Assembly: GCF_006540085.1 (NCBI RefSeq)
Contig: NZ_BJOG01000002.1
Span: forward strand, 186,001 to 250,000
Direction: 5' to 3'
Length of the DNA: 64,000 nt
From: Microbacterium oxydans
GTDB taxonomy: Bacteria > Actinomycetota > Actinomycetes > Actinomycetales > Microbacteriaceae
Shown one piece after another: positions 34,244-43,107 of this stretch. The notes below the pieces were generated by a model, which ran no database searches, was not told where the DNA came from, and was given only the letters and a program-made list of their open reading frames with translations. Numbering within the stretch: the first letter of the stretch is position 1; every line of letters begins with the position of its first letter. Position numbers and translations under genes: made by a program.

Positions 34244-37200
34244 TCAGCGGCCGGAGAGGACCTTCATGATGCGCTGAGGCGACACCGGCTGCGCGGTGCC
34301 CAGACGCTGTGCGAACACACTCACGCGATACTCCTCGAGCAGCCAGCGCACCTCGACGAGCGCGGGCGTCGCGTCGGGGGCGAGGGGGATGGTGCCGCCC
34401 GCGTCTTGGAACGCCTTCGCCATCCGTTCGTACTCGGTCATGCGCGCGCGGTCCTTGCCCGGCTCGCTCGCCAGAGTCTTCAAGCGGTCCAGCATCCCCT
34501 CCAGATAGCGGGGGAAGTGCGCGAGGCGCTCGGCTCCCGCGGCGGAGACGAATCCCGGGTGCAGCAGGCCGCTCAGCTGGGTGCGGATGTCGTTCAGTGG
34601 TCCGAGCAGGGCGAGCGAGTTCTGCGACTTGATGCCGCGCTCGACGTCCCGGGACTTGGTGAGGATGCGTGCGACCAGCGACACGCAGGTGAACAGCTCG
34701 TCGACGAGCACGGCGGAGACCGCGTCCCGCACCCGGTCGAAATCGGCCTCGTTGCGAGCGATCCCTTCCGGCACGAGGCTCTGGATGACCTTTCTGGCCA
34801 CTGCCGCGCGGCAGTCTTCGATGAGTGCGGCCGCTGAGGGATACGGCGAGGCTGCGAGCGCCAGCTTCTCCTGGCTCGTGAGGTGCTCCTGCACGTACGA
34901 GGACGGAGAGGGGACGCCCAGCAGCACGAGCCGCAGCACGCCGTCGCGCGTCGCCGCTGCCGCCGCGTCGGGGGTGGATTCGACACGCACCGACACCGTC
35001 TTGCCCTGATCGACGACGGCCGGGTAGCCGCGGACCACCCCTCCGGCGACGCGGGTGTCGAGCACCTCCGGCAGCTCCCCGAAAGTCCAGGCCGTGAGAC
35101 CAGTCTGCTCGAGCGACGCGGCGGCGATGCGTTCGACGCCCTCGCCCGGGGTGCCGCGTTTCGCGCCGGGGGCGCCGGAGCGGGGAGGGGCGGCGATCGA
35201 GCGGGCGACGCTGCTGCGAGCGCGGTCGGAGAGCTGCGTCTGCAGGGCACGCAGATCGCGTCCGGAGCCGACCACCCTGCCGCGCTCGTCCACGGCGCGG
35301 AAGTTCATGCGCAGATGCGGGGGCACCCGTTCATCGTCGAAGTCGGCGGCGGAGACCAGTTGATTGGCGAGCGGCTGGATGCGACGGGCGAGGGCTTCCT
35401 TGAGCGTGCGCGGGGGCAGACCGCCGTGCGACTCCGGCCCTTCGTCGATGAGCTCGGCACCGAACTTCTCCGCCCAGTCGGCCGCGGGCACCACGTGGCG
35501 ACGGATGGCCTTGGGGAGAGCGCGCAGCAGACCGGTCACGAGCTCGGCACGCAGGCCGGGAACCTGCCAGTCGAAGCCGCGATCCTCGATCTGGGCGAGC
35601 AGGGGCAGGGGCACGACGACGCTCACTCCGTCGTCGTCGGCGCCCGGCTCGAATCGGTAGGCGAGGCCGAGCACCTGATCGCCCTGCGTCCACCGGGTCG
35701 GGAACTCGCGCTGATCCGCGCGCTCCTCGTCGTCGATCAGGTCGCTCTCGCGCATCACGAGCAGCTTCGGCGTGGCCGCCATGGCCTCGCGCCACCAGCT
35801 CTCGAACGAGCGCACATCGAAAACCTCGGCGGGGATGCGTTCGTCGTAGAAACGGAACACGGCCTCGTCGCCCGCGAGGATGTCGCGGCGGCGCTCGCGC
35901 TCCTCCAGCTTCTCGAGGCGCTTGCGCAGCTCGGCGTTGCTGCGCCAGAACGCACTCACCCTCTTGTCGATCCGCGTCGGATCCCACTCGCCCTCGACCA
36001 GCGCGTGCCGCACGAACAGCTCGCGTGAGGCGGCTCTGTCGATGCGCGCGAACTGCACGCGCCTGCGCGGGATGATCTCGAGCCCGAAGAGCGTCACCTT
36101 CTCGAACGCGACAGCGGCCCCCGCATCCTTGGACCAGTGCGGCTCGGTCACCTGGCGCTTGGCCAGATCCCCGGCGAGGGGTTCGGCCCAGGCCGGATCG
36201 ATCGCGGCGACCGTGCGTGCGAACGTGCGGGAGGTCTCGACGATCTCGGCGGCGATCACCGCGCGCGGGCTCTTCTTGCGCAGCCCGGAGCCGGGGAAGA
36301 TCGAGAAGCGGATCCCTCGGGCTCCGCGATACTCCGCGATGCGCCGACCCTTCTGCTCCTTCGCGGGGGCGTGCGTCTTGCCGGCGGGGGCGGTGCGCTC
36401 GTCGAGGATGCCGATCTGCGAGAGCAGGCCGGAGAGCAGGGCGCGGTGGATCGCATCGGGGTCGCTGGCGCCCCCGCCCTCCCCGTCACGGTCGTTCGTC
36501 TTCACGAGGGTGCGGAGCTGGCGGTGCACATCGAACCACTCGCGCACCCGCACGTAGTTGAGGTGCTCGGAGCGGCAGAGTCGACGGAACGCGCTCGAAC
36601 CGAGCTCGCGCTGCTGCTCACGCAGGTGGTTCCACAGGTTCAGCAGGGTCAGGAAGTCGCTGGTCGGGTCGACGAACCGCGCATGCAGGCGGTCGGCCTC
36701 CTCCCGACGCTCTTCCGGCCGCTCCCGCACGTCCTGGATCGTCATGCCTGAGACGATCGCGAGCACGTCGCGTGTCACAGACGAGTGGGTCGGCGAACCC
36801 GTCGAAGGGCGCCCCGCCTCGATCAGCATGCGTGCGAACCGCGGATCGATCGGCATGCGCGAGATCTCGCGGCCGATGCGGGTCAGGTGCGGGGACCCGT
36901 CCCTGCGCGACGCCTCGACGGCGCCGAGCTCGGTGAGCAGGTCGAACGCGGCCTTCACCCCACGGGAGTCGGGCGGGGTGAGGAACGGGAACGCCGTGAT
37001 GTCGCCGAAGCCCAGCGACAGCATCTGCAGGATGACCGAGGCCAGCGAGGTGCGCAGGATCTCGGGCTCGGTGTACTCCGGCCGCCTGTCGTAGTCGTCC
37101 TCTGAGTACAGGCGGATCGCGATGCCGTCGCTCGTACGGCCTGCGCGACCGGAACGCTGGTTGGCCGAGGCCTGCGAGACGGGCTCGATCGGAAGCCGCT

Positions 37201-38203
37201 GCACCTTGGAGCGGTTGCTGTAGCGGGAGATGCGCGCCGTGCCGGTGTCGATCACGTACTTGATGCCGGGCACGGTGAGGCTCGTCTCGGCCACGTTGGT
37301 GGCGAGGATCACCCGACGGCGCACGCCGGCCACCCTGCTGCGTTCGAACACCCGATGCTGGTCGGCGGCGGATAGGCGGCCGAACAGCGGCAGCACCTCG
37401 GTGGGGGAGCGGTCGTTCGCGTAGGCGCCGCGCACCGCGTCCGCGGCGTCGCGGATCTCGGCCTCACCGGGGAGGAAGACGAGCACGTCTCCCGGCGGTT
37501 CACGGTCGAGCTCCCGCAGGGCGGAGACGATCGCCGACACCTCGTCCTCCGGCTCGGCAGGCGAGCTCTCGTCGTCCGCATCCTCGACCGGCCCGCGGTA
37601 ACGGATCTCCACCGGATAGGTGCGGCCGGAGACCTCGATGATCGGGGCGGGGGTTCCGTCGCCGCCGGTCTCCGAGGGAGCGGCGAAGTGCTTCGCGAAG
37701 CTCTCCGGATCGATCGTCGCGGAGGTGATGATCACCTTCAGATCCGGACGCTCCGGAAGGATGCGGGCGAGGTAGCCGAGCAGGAAGTCGACGTTGAGGG
37801 AGCGCTCGTGCGCTTCGTCGATGATGATCGTGTCGTAGCGCGTGAGCAGACGGTCGCGGTGGATCTCATTGAGGAGGATGCCGTCGGTCATCAGGGCGAT
37901 GCGCGTGGCGTCGGACACCTTGTCGGTGAAGCGCACCTTGTAGCCGACGAGCGTGCCGAGCTCGACCTGCAGCTCTTCGGCCACGCGCTCCGCGATCGTG
38001 CGTGCGGCCAGGCGACGGGGCTGGGTGTGCGCGATGCGCTCGCGCCCGAGCTCGAGAGCGATCTTCGGCAGCTGCGTGGTCTTTCCCGATCCCGTGGCAC
38101 CGGCGACGATCACGACCTGATGGTCGCGGATGGCGTCGGCGATCTCGGCCCTCGCCGCACTGACCGGCAGCTCGGGGGGATAGGAGATCACGGGAGAAGA
38201 CAT
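34244..38203 (-). CDS. hrpA: ATP-dependent RNA helicase HrpA, 1319 aa
   Basis: A full-length DEAH-box helicase. Walker A GATGSGKT is at residues 35-42 and DEAH at 129-132; SATID and the motif QRSGRAGRTSDG close the helicase core. The HA2/OB-fold region and the long C-terminal domain typical of bacterial HrpA follow, giving about 1300 residues as in E. coli. It unwinds RNA and, in other bacteria, rescues stalled ribosomes. The ATG at 38203 follows TACGAT by eight bases. No truncation or frameshift was seen. Confidence 0.95.
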   Translation of the reverse strand: MSSPVISYPPELPVSAARAEIADAIRDHQVVIVAGATGSGKTTQLPKIALELGRERIAHTQPRRLAARTIAERVAEELQVELGTLVGYKVRFTDKVSDATRIALMTDGILLNEIHRDRLLTRYDTIIIDEAHERSLNVDFLLGYLARILPERPDLKVIITSATIDPESFAKHFAAPSETGGDGTPAPIIEVSGRTYPVEIRYRGPVEDADDESSPAEPEDEVSAIVSALRELDREPPGDVLVFLPGEAEIRDAADAVRGAYANDRSPTEVLPLFGRLSAADQHRVFERSRVAGVRRRVILATNVAETSLTVPGIKYVIDTGTARISRYSNRSKVQRLPIEPVSQASANQRSGRAGRTSDGIAIRLYSEDDYDRRPEYTEPEILRTSLASVILQMLSLGFGDITAFPFLTPPDSRGVKAAFDLLTELGAVEASRRDGSPHLTRIGREISRMPIDPRFARMLIEAGRPSTGSPTHSSVTRDVLAIVSGMTIQDVRERPEERREEADRLHARFVDPTSDFLTLLNLWNHLREQQRELGSSAFRRLCRSEHLNYVRVREWFDVHRQLRTLVKTNDRDGEGGGASDPDAIHRALLSGLLSQIGILDERTAPAGKTHAPAKEQKGRRIAEYRGARGIRFSIFPGSGLRKKSPRAVIAAEIVETSRTFARTVAAIDPAWAEPLAGDLAKRQVTEPHWSKDAGAAVAFEKVTLFGLEIIPRRRVQFARIDRAASRELFVRHALVEGEWDPTRIDKRVSAFWRSNAELRKRLEKLEERERRRDILAGDEAVFRFYDERIPAEVFDVRSFESWWREAMAATPKLLVMRESDLIDDEERADQREFPTRWTQGDQVLGLAYRFEPGADDDGVSVVVPLPLLAQIEDRGFDWQVPGLRAELVTGLLRALPKAIRRHVVPAADWAEKFGAELIDEGPESHGGLPPRTLKEALARRIQPLANQLVSAADFDDERVPPHLRMNFRAVDERGRVVGSGRDLRALQTQLSDRARSSVARSIAAPPRSGAPGAKRGTPGEGVERIAAASLEQTGLTAWTFGELPEVLDTRVAGGVVRGYPAVVDQGKTVSVRVESTPDAAAAATRDGVLRLVLLGVPSPSSYVQEHLTSQEKLALAASPYPSAAALIEDCRAAVARKVIQSLVPEGIARNEADFDRVRDAVSAVLVDELFTCVSLVARILTKSRDVERGIKSQNSLALLGPLNDIRTQLSGLLHPGFVSAAGAERLAHFPRYLEGMLDRLKTLASEPGKDRARMTEYERMAKAFQDAGGTIPLAPDATPALVEVRWLLEEYRVSVFAQRLGTAQPVSPQRIMKVLSGR

Positions 38204-38234
38204 AGCCCTCCATCGTATGCCGGGAATCGCCCCC

Positions 38235-38240
38235 TACGAT
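38235..38240 (+). promoter_or_regulatory. -10 box TACGAT of the acyltransferase-like gene
   Basis: TACGAT is followed by six bases and a GTG at 38247, so the message is predicted to be leaderless. The hrpA promoter lies on the other strand within the same 45-base gap. Confidence 0.5.
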
Positions 38241-38246
38241 CATGGG

Positions 38247-39455
38247 GTGATCACCGCTCTCGCCCCTGTCCAGTGGTTCCGCGAGTTCGGGCGGCCGCCG
38301 CGCATCCTCGGGCTCGACATCGCCAGAGGACTGGCGATCCTCGGCATGGCCGGAGCGCACATCGGCGAGACAGAGGCATTCGACTGGTTCGACCCCTCGA
38401 CGTGGACCGACCTGGTGCACGGGCGGTCCTCGATCCTGTTCGCGGTGCTCGCCGGTATCTCGATCGCCCTGATGACCGGGCGCAGTGCCGGTCCCGACCG
38501 CGAGCGGATCCCGAGCATCCGCCTGCAGCTGATCGGGCGCGGTGCGGTGATCTTCGTGATCGGGCTGGCGCTGGAGATGCTGAACACCCCGATCGCCGTG
38601 ATCCTGACGCTCTACGGTCTGCTCTATGTCGCGGTCATCCCGTTCCTGCGGTGGCGGCCCTGGCAGCTGCTGAGCGCCAGTGCGGTGCTCGCGCTGCTGG
38701 GCCCGTCTCTGCTCGCCTTCCTGAACGCGGTGATGCTGAACCCCTACGGTTCCGGTATCGGATTCGTGCTCTACGGCACGTATCCGATCACGGTCTGGAT
38801 GGCACTGGTGCTCGCCGGCATGGCGTTCGGTCGCCTGCACGTCGAGCGGCTGCGCACGGCGGCGGTCGCGCTCGGGATCGGGTTCGTGCTCGCCGTGATC
38901 GGCTACGGCTTGGGCGGAATCGGTCAGGCAGCGGGACTCGCCGGGGGCTTCAGCAGCAGCTCGTTCTCCGACAGCAGCTCCTTCTCCGACAGCAGCTCCT
39001 TCTCCGACGGCAGCTCCGGCAGCGTCGTCTCCCCGCCCTCCGGGTGGGAGGGATACCCGCAGGCGCTGACCGAGACAGATCCCCTCCGCGCCGTGCTCAC
39101 CGCGGTGTTCGCGGTCGAACCGCACAGCGGCGGCACCGCAGAGATCCTCGGATCGGGCGGCTTCGCGCTCGTGGTCATCGCGCTGTGTCTGCTGCTGAGC
39201 CGGCCGCTGCGCTGGGTGCTGCTGCCGCTCGGCGCGCTCGGCTCTATGCCCCTGACGGCATACAGCGCTCACGTCGTCTCCGTCGTGCTGGTGGCCGGGC
39301 CAGGAGGGTTCTTCTCGAGCAACGCCTTCTGGGCGGCCACCGCGCTCGGACTGCTGCTCCTGACGACGCTCTGGTCGATGTTCTTCGGACGGGGCCCGCT
39401 GGAACGCCTGGTCGGACGAGGGGCAGCGGCGATGGCGGCGGTGCCGCGGCGCTGA
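38247..39455 (+). CDS. Acyltransferase-like polytopic membrane protein (DUF418/DUF1624 type), about 402 aa
   Basis: The opening GLDIARGLAILGMAGAHIGE and later VLFAVLAGISIALMTG are typical of the heparan-alpha-glucosaminide N-acetyltransferase-like membrane family; the last helices contain GSMPLTAYSAHVVSVVLVAG as in DUF418 proteins. About ten membrane helices are readable. A Ser/Phe/Asp-rich loop made of 18-bp repeats lies at about residues 235-262. The GTG at 38247 fits the leaderless promoter; an ATG ten codons earlier is possible. Its substrate, perhaps a cell-envelope sugar, is unknown. Confidence 0.8.
   Translation: MITALAPVQWFREFGRPPRILGLDIARGLAILGMAGAHIGETEAFDWFDPSTWTDLVHGRSSILFAVLAGISIALMTGRSAGPDRERIPSIRLQLIGRGAVIFVIGLALEMLNTPIAVILTLYGLLYVAVIPFLRWRPWQLLSASAVLALLGPSLLAFLNAVMLNPYGSGIGFVLYGTYPITVWMALVLAGMAFGRLHVERLRTAAVALGIGFVLAVIGYGLGGIGQAAGLAGGFSSSSFSDSSSFSDSSSFSDGSSGSVVSPPSGWEGYPQALTETDPLRAVLTAVFAVEPHSGGTAEILGSGGFALVVIALCLLLSRPLRWVLLPLGALGSMPLTAYSAHVVSVVLVAGPGGFFSSNAFWAATALGLLLLTTLWSMFFGRGPLERLVGRGAAAMAAVPRR
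38955..39008 (+). repeat. 18-bp tandem repeat coding SSSFSD in a membrane-protein loop
   Basis: Three head-to-tail copies of AGCAGCTCSTTCTCCGAC (S = G or C), followed by a partial fourth. The unit keeps the frame and builds a Ser/Phe/Asp loop between two membrane helices. Confidence 0.9.
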
Positions 39456-39526
39456 TATGGCGGCGGTGCGGTGGCGCTGATCCGGCCGGCTTCGAGCGTT
39501 CCTCCGGATCGGGAGGCGCGATGTGT

Positions 39527-39532
39527 TACCGT
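39527..39532 (+). promoter_or_regulatory. -10 box TACCGT for the large secreted protein
   Basis: TACCGT fits the -10 pattern used across the window and would start the transcript near 39539, leaving a leader of about 170 bases. The 39456-39709 gap holds no gene I can support. Confidence 0.35.
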
Positions 39533-39583
39533 GGGTGCGCAACGCCTGTCTGGCGTCTGCGACCGACTGGCATGGCTGGTCGG

Positions 39584-39705
39584 ACTGGGGAGTTTCGAAC
39601 TGGGGAGTTCACACCACCGCGTCGCGGCGATCTTTCGCCGCCTCGATGTCGTCGAGCGCGCGGGGGATGATCACGCCGCGTTCGGGACAGCATCGACTGG
39701 GGAGT
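39584..39705 (+). repeat. Three copies of ACTGGGGAGT in the leader of the secreted-protein gene
   Basis: ACTGGGGAGT occurs at 39584-39593, 39599-39608 and 39696-39705. The third copy contains the GGGGAG ribosome binding site of the GTG at 39710; the first two are 15 bases apart upstream in the same leader. Confidence 0.8.
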
Positions 39706-39709
39706 CACG

Positions 39710-42700
39710 GTGGGGAACACGAGTTTCGGGCGACGGACACGCTTCGGGCGACAGACACGCTTCGGGCGACAGACACGCTTCGGGCGACAGACAAGGGGTG
39801 TCGTCGCATCAATGCTGACGGCCGGCCTGCTGATCGCGGGTCTGTCGGGTGTGGGAGCGACGGCGGCCGCCGCGGCGGATGTGCCGCCGACGATGCCGCC
39901 GCAGTTGCAGCGCGACGAGAACGTGGTGACGTCGGACCCGATCCCGACTGTGCAGATCGACAACGGCTACGTATGGGCGCAGACCACGATCGGCACCACG
40001 GTGTACGCGGTCGGCAAGTTCGACAACGCGCGGGAGCCGAAGGCGGCGCCCGGGACAGCCCTCACCGCCCGTTCGAACGTGCTGGCCTACGACATCGTCT
40101 CGGGTGCTCTGTCCTCGTTCGCCCCGACGGTCAACGGCGTCATCAAGGCGGTCGCCGCGTCTCCCGACGGGTCCCGCATCTACATCGGCGGCTCGTTCAA
40201 CAAGGTGAACGGGAAGGACCGCTGGAACTTCGCGGCGCTCGATGCCAAGACCGGTGAGCTGGTCCCGCAGTTCGCGCCGTCGATCGGCGGCAGCGGCGTG
40301 TACGCCATCACGACCGACGGGTCGAACATCTACCTCGGCGGTCTGTTCACCCAGGCCAACGGCGTCGCCCGGAAGAACCTCGCGGCCTTCGACCAGAAGA
40401 ACGGAGCGCTCCTGAGCTGGGCCCCGCAGGCCGACCGCCAGGTCGACGCCCTCGTCATGGACCCGGCGGGCACGAACGTCATCGTGGGAGGACGCTTCTC
40501 CGCGGTGAACGGCAGCAGCCTGCGCGGTTCCGCAGCGGTCGACAAGTCCACGGGTGCCGCCGACACCGCCTGGGGCATCTCCAAGGTCGTGAAGAACAGC
40601 GGCAGCAGCAGCAACTCCGGCATCTTCGCGCTCGCCACGGACGCGAACACCGTCTACGGCACCGGGTGGAGCTGGGCCGGCGGGGGCAACCTCGAGGGCA
40701 CGTTCGCCGCTGAGGCCGGCACGGGTGCGGTGCGGTGGATCGCAGACTGCCACGGCGATCACTACGGCGTCTACTCGACCGGCAAGGTGGTCTACACGAC
40801 CAGCCACATGCATTCCTGCAACACGATGGGGCTCCAGCCGCAGAAGAACCCGGCGGTGTACCAGTACGCCGAGGCCTACACGGCCGACGCGCGCGGAACC
40901 CTCTCCGCGAACACCTACTCCGGGTACGCCAACTGGGCCGGCACCCCCGCTCCGTCGCCGTACCAGTGGGCGCCCGACTTCGCGGTCGGCACCACGAGCG
41001 GCCTCGGCCAGGCGGGCCTGTCGATCACGGGCGCGGGCGACATGATCTCGATCGGCGGAGAGTTCCGCTCGGTGAACAACGGGCAGTTCGAGGGAATCGT
41101 GCGCTTCTCCACGAACCCTCCGGGTGGTGCGAAGGACGGGCCCCGGCTCTCCGACGCGGCATGGAAGCCCACGGCGGGCACCTCGCCCGTCCCCGGCAGC
41201 GCCCGGGTGTCGATCCCCACGAACTGGGACAGGGACGACCTGACCCTCACCTACGAGCTGCGCCGCGACGGTGCCACCGAGCCTGTGGCCACCGCGACAG
41301 CGGACGGCACCTGGTGGAAGCAGACGACGGTCACCCTCGACGACCCGACGGCGACCCCGGGAGCCACGCAGAGCTACACGGTGGTCGCGAAGGACCGTGA
41401 CGGCAACATCGCCACGAGCGCGAGCGTGAACGCGAAGGCCACGGCGGGCACCGCCTCGGCCTACTCGAAGAAGATCCTCGCGGACAAGCCTTCGCTGTAC
41501 TACCCGATGGGCAACGTCTCGAAGGACTGGGCCGGATCGAACAACCCGGTGAGCGGCACGGGAGCCTCAGCCTCGTCGTCGGGCATCGAGAACAGCGGCA
41601 CCGGTTCGACAACGTTCAACGGCACCACGAACGGGCGGGTGTCTTCCGATGCGAAGGCGCCGGTGTCGAGCGAGTTCTCCGCGGAGATCTGGTTCCAGAC
41701 CACCACGAAGACCGGTGGCATGCTCATCGGCTCCGGAGCGGCCAAGACGGGAAGCTCCGCGAGCGTCGACCGGCAGCTGTACATGGCCAACAGCGGCACC
41801 CTGACCTTCGGCGTCTTCGCCGGGCAGGCCCGATCCACGATCGCCGGAACCAAGGCGCTGAACGACGGCGTCTGGCATCACGCTGTCGTGTCGCAGGGTG
41901 CGGCCGGGATGAAGCTGTACGTCGACGGCGAGCTCGTCGCGTCCGACGCCGCGGTCACGACGGCCAAGACCGACCCCGCCTACCTCCGCATCGGGGGAGA
42001 CGCACTCACGGGCTGGCCCTCTGCTCCTTCGTCGAACTACTTCAAGGGATCGCTGGACGAGGCCGCGGTGTACCCGCTCGCGTTGAACGCCGACCAGGTG
42101 CGCTCGCACTTCCAGCTGGGCAAGGGTCTCAAGGCTCCGACGGCGGCCTTCACGGCCCAGGCGACCGACCTGACCGTCGCGGTCGACGGGTCGGGATCCA
42201 CCGCAGACGGCGCAGCGTCGATCAGCGGCTACGCGTGGGACTTCGGCGACGGCTCGTCGGCGACCGGCGCGACGGCGACGCATGACTATGCAGCGGCCGG
42301 CACCTACACCGTGCGGCTGACGGTGACGGACAGCAGCGGACTGTCGGCGTCGAGCGAGAAGCAGGTCGCGGTGACGGCTCTCGTCGTGGCCGATGTCGTG
42401 GTGGCATCCGACCGGTTCGACCGTGCGGTGGAATCCGGCTGGGGCACTGCTGAGGTCGGTGGCGTATGGACGCCCATGCAGGGGAAGTCGACGGCTCTCT
42501 CGGTGGCCGACGGTGCGGGAGTGATCGACCTCGTCGCCGGGCAGACCAGGGAGATGCTGTTGGACGATGCGTCGGTGAGGGATGCCGCCACCACCATGTC
42601 CTACACGCTCTCCGGCGGTCCGGAGTCTGGCACCGTCTACGTCGGAGCGGGTTCTCGGCGCAACGCGGACGCCGGCTACCGCGCCCTGGCGTGGCACCGC

Positions 42701-43021
42701 GCTGATGGGGCGACGTGGGTCGTGATCCAGCGCAACGGGACGGCCATCGCGAGCGCCGCTGTGCCGGGGCTGACCTGGAGTGCCGGCACCGTGTTCCATC
42801 TGTCGACCGAGACGACCGGGTCGTCCTCGACCACGATCCGCGCCAAGGTGTGGGCCGACGGGCAGCCGGAACCGGCGACGTGGCAGGTGTCCGCGAGTGA
42901 CGCGACCGCGGCGCTGCAGAGCGAGGGCTCGCCCTCGGTGTTCTCCTACCGGGCCGGCACCGCGACCGGCACGAACGTCGTGCGGGTGAACGAGGTCAAG
43001 ACCACCCGGATCGGTGGCTGA
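39710..43021 (+). CDS. Large secreted protein: beta-propeller repeats, LamG-like and PKD domains, 1103 aa
   Basis: A secretory signal ends near residue 56 (hydrophobic core about 31-50, AAAAA before the cut). Residues about 60-470 contain propeller-type repeats (GGSFNKVNG, GGLFTQANG, GGRFSAVNG, GGEFRSVNN) like delta-60/DUF5122 proteins. A fibronectin-like part follows, then a LamG/concanavalin-like domain at about 590-790 (EIWFQTTTKTGGMLIGSG, GVWHHAVVSQGAAGMKLYVD), a PKD domain at about 800-880 (WDFGDGSS) and a C-terminal beta-rich domain. There is no wall anchor. It probably binds polysaccharide outside the cell. The signal's n-region has an unusual FGRQTR repeat. The GTG has a GGGGAG site. 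Confidence 0.85.
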   Translation: MGNTSFGRRTRFGRQTRFGRQTRFGRQTRGVVASMLTAGLLIAGLSGVGATAAAAADVPPTMPPQLQRDENVVTSDPIPTVQIDNGYVWAQTTIGTTVYAVGKFDNAREPKAAPGTALTARSNVLAYDIVSGALSSFAPTVNGVIKAVAASPDGSRIYIGGSFNKVNGKDRWNFAALDAKTGELVPQFAPSIGGSGVYAITTDGSNIYLGGLFTQANGVARKNLAAFDQKNGALLSWAPQADRQVDALVMDPAGTNVIVGGRFSAVNGSSLRGSAAVDKSTGAADTAWGISKVVKNSGSSSNSGIFALATDANTVYGTGWSWAGGGNLEGTFAAEAGTGAVRWIADCHGDHYGVYSTGKVVYTTSHMHSCNTMGLQPQKNPAVYQYAEAYTADARGTLSANTYSGYANWAGTPAPSPYQWAPDFAVGTTSGLGQAGLSITGAGDMISIGGEFRSVNNGQFEGIVRFSTNPPGGAKDGPRLSDAAWKPTAGTSPVPGSARVSIPTNWDRDDLTLTYELRRDGATEPVATATADGTWWKQTTVTLDDPTATPGATQSYTVVAKDRDGNIATSASVNAKATAGTASAYSKKILADKPSLYYPMGNVSKDWAGSNNPVSGTGASASSSGIENSGTGSTTFNGTTNGRVSSDAKAPVSSEFSAEIWFQTTTKTGGMLIGSGAAKTGSSASVDRQLYMANSGTLTFGVFAGQARSTIAGTKALNDGVWHHAVVSQGAAGMKLYVDGELVASDAAVTTAKTDPAYLRIGGDALTGWPSAPSSNYFKGSLDEAAVYPLALNADQVRSHFQLGKGLKAPTAAFTAQATDLTVAVDGSGSTADGAASISGYAWDFGDGSSATGATATHDYAAAGTYTVRLTVTDSSGLSASSEKQVAVTALVVADVVVASDRFDRAVESGWGTAEVGGVWTPMQGKSTALSVADGAGVIDLVAGQTREMLLDDASVRDAATTMSYTLSGGPESGTVYVGAGSRRNADAGYRALAWHRADGATWVVIQRNGTAIASAAVPGLTWSAGTVFHLSTETTGSSSTTIRAKVWADGQPEPATWQVSASDATAALQSEGSPSVFSYRAGTATGTNVVRVNEVKTTRIGG
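39725..39794 (+). repeat. 18-bp tandem repeat coding FGRQTR in the signal peptide
   Basis: The unit TTCGGGCGACRGACACGC occurs three times in full (39725-39778), with a nearly complete fourth copy. It gives the signal peptide n-region four FGR(R/Q)TR units, eleven or more positive residues before the hydrophobic core. Confidence 0.92.
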
Positions 43022-43045
43022 GCAGCCGCTGGGCTGAGCGCATAC

Positions 43046-43083
43046 GCAGAGGGGGCACCGGCATCGGCCGGTGCCCCCTCTGC
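43046..43083. terminator. Strong bidirectional terminator
   Basis: GCAGAGGGGGCACCGG pairs with CCGGTGCCCCCTCTGC, a perfect 16-bp stem with a 6-base loop. It lies between the secreted-protein gene and the convergent SDR gene. Confidence 0.9.
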
Positions 43084-43107
43084 GCCTCTCAGACGTCTCC
43101 GGGCATC

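Noticed and set aside
37688-39670. 660-codon plus-strand frame over the hrpA start and the membrane protein
   Set aside because: It is antisense to hrpA for half its length and out of frame with the membrane protein for the rest.
38955-39794. CRISPR-like arrays
   Set aside because: The repeats are contiguous 18-bp coding units without spacers.
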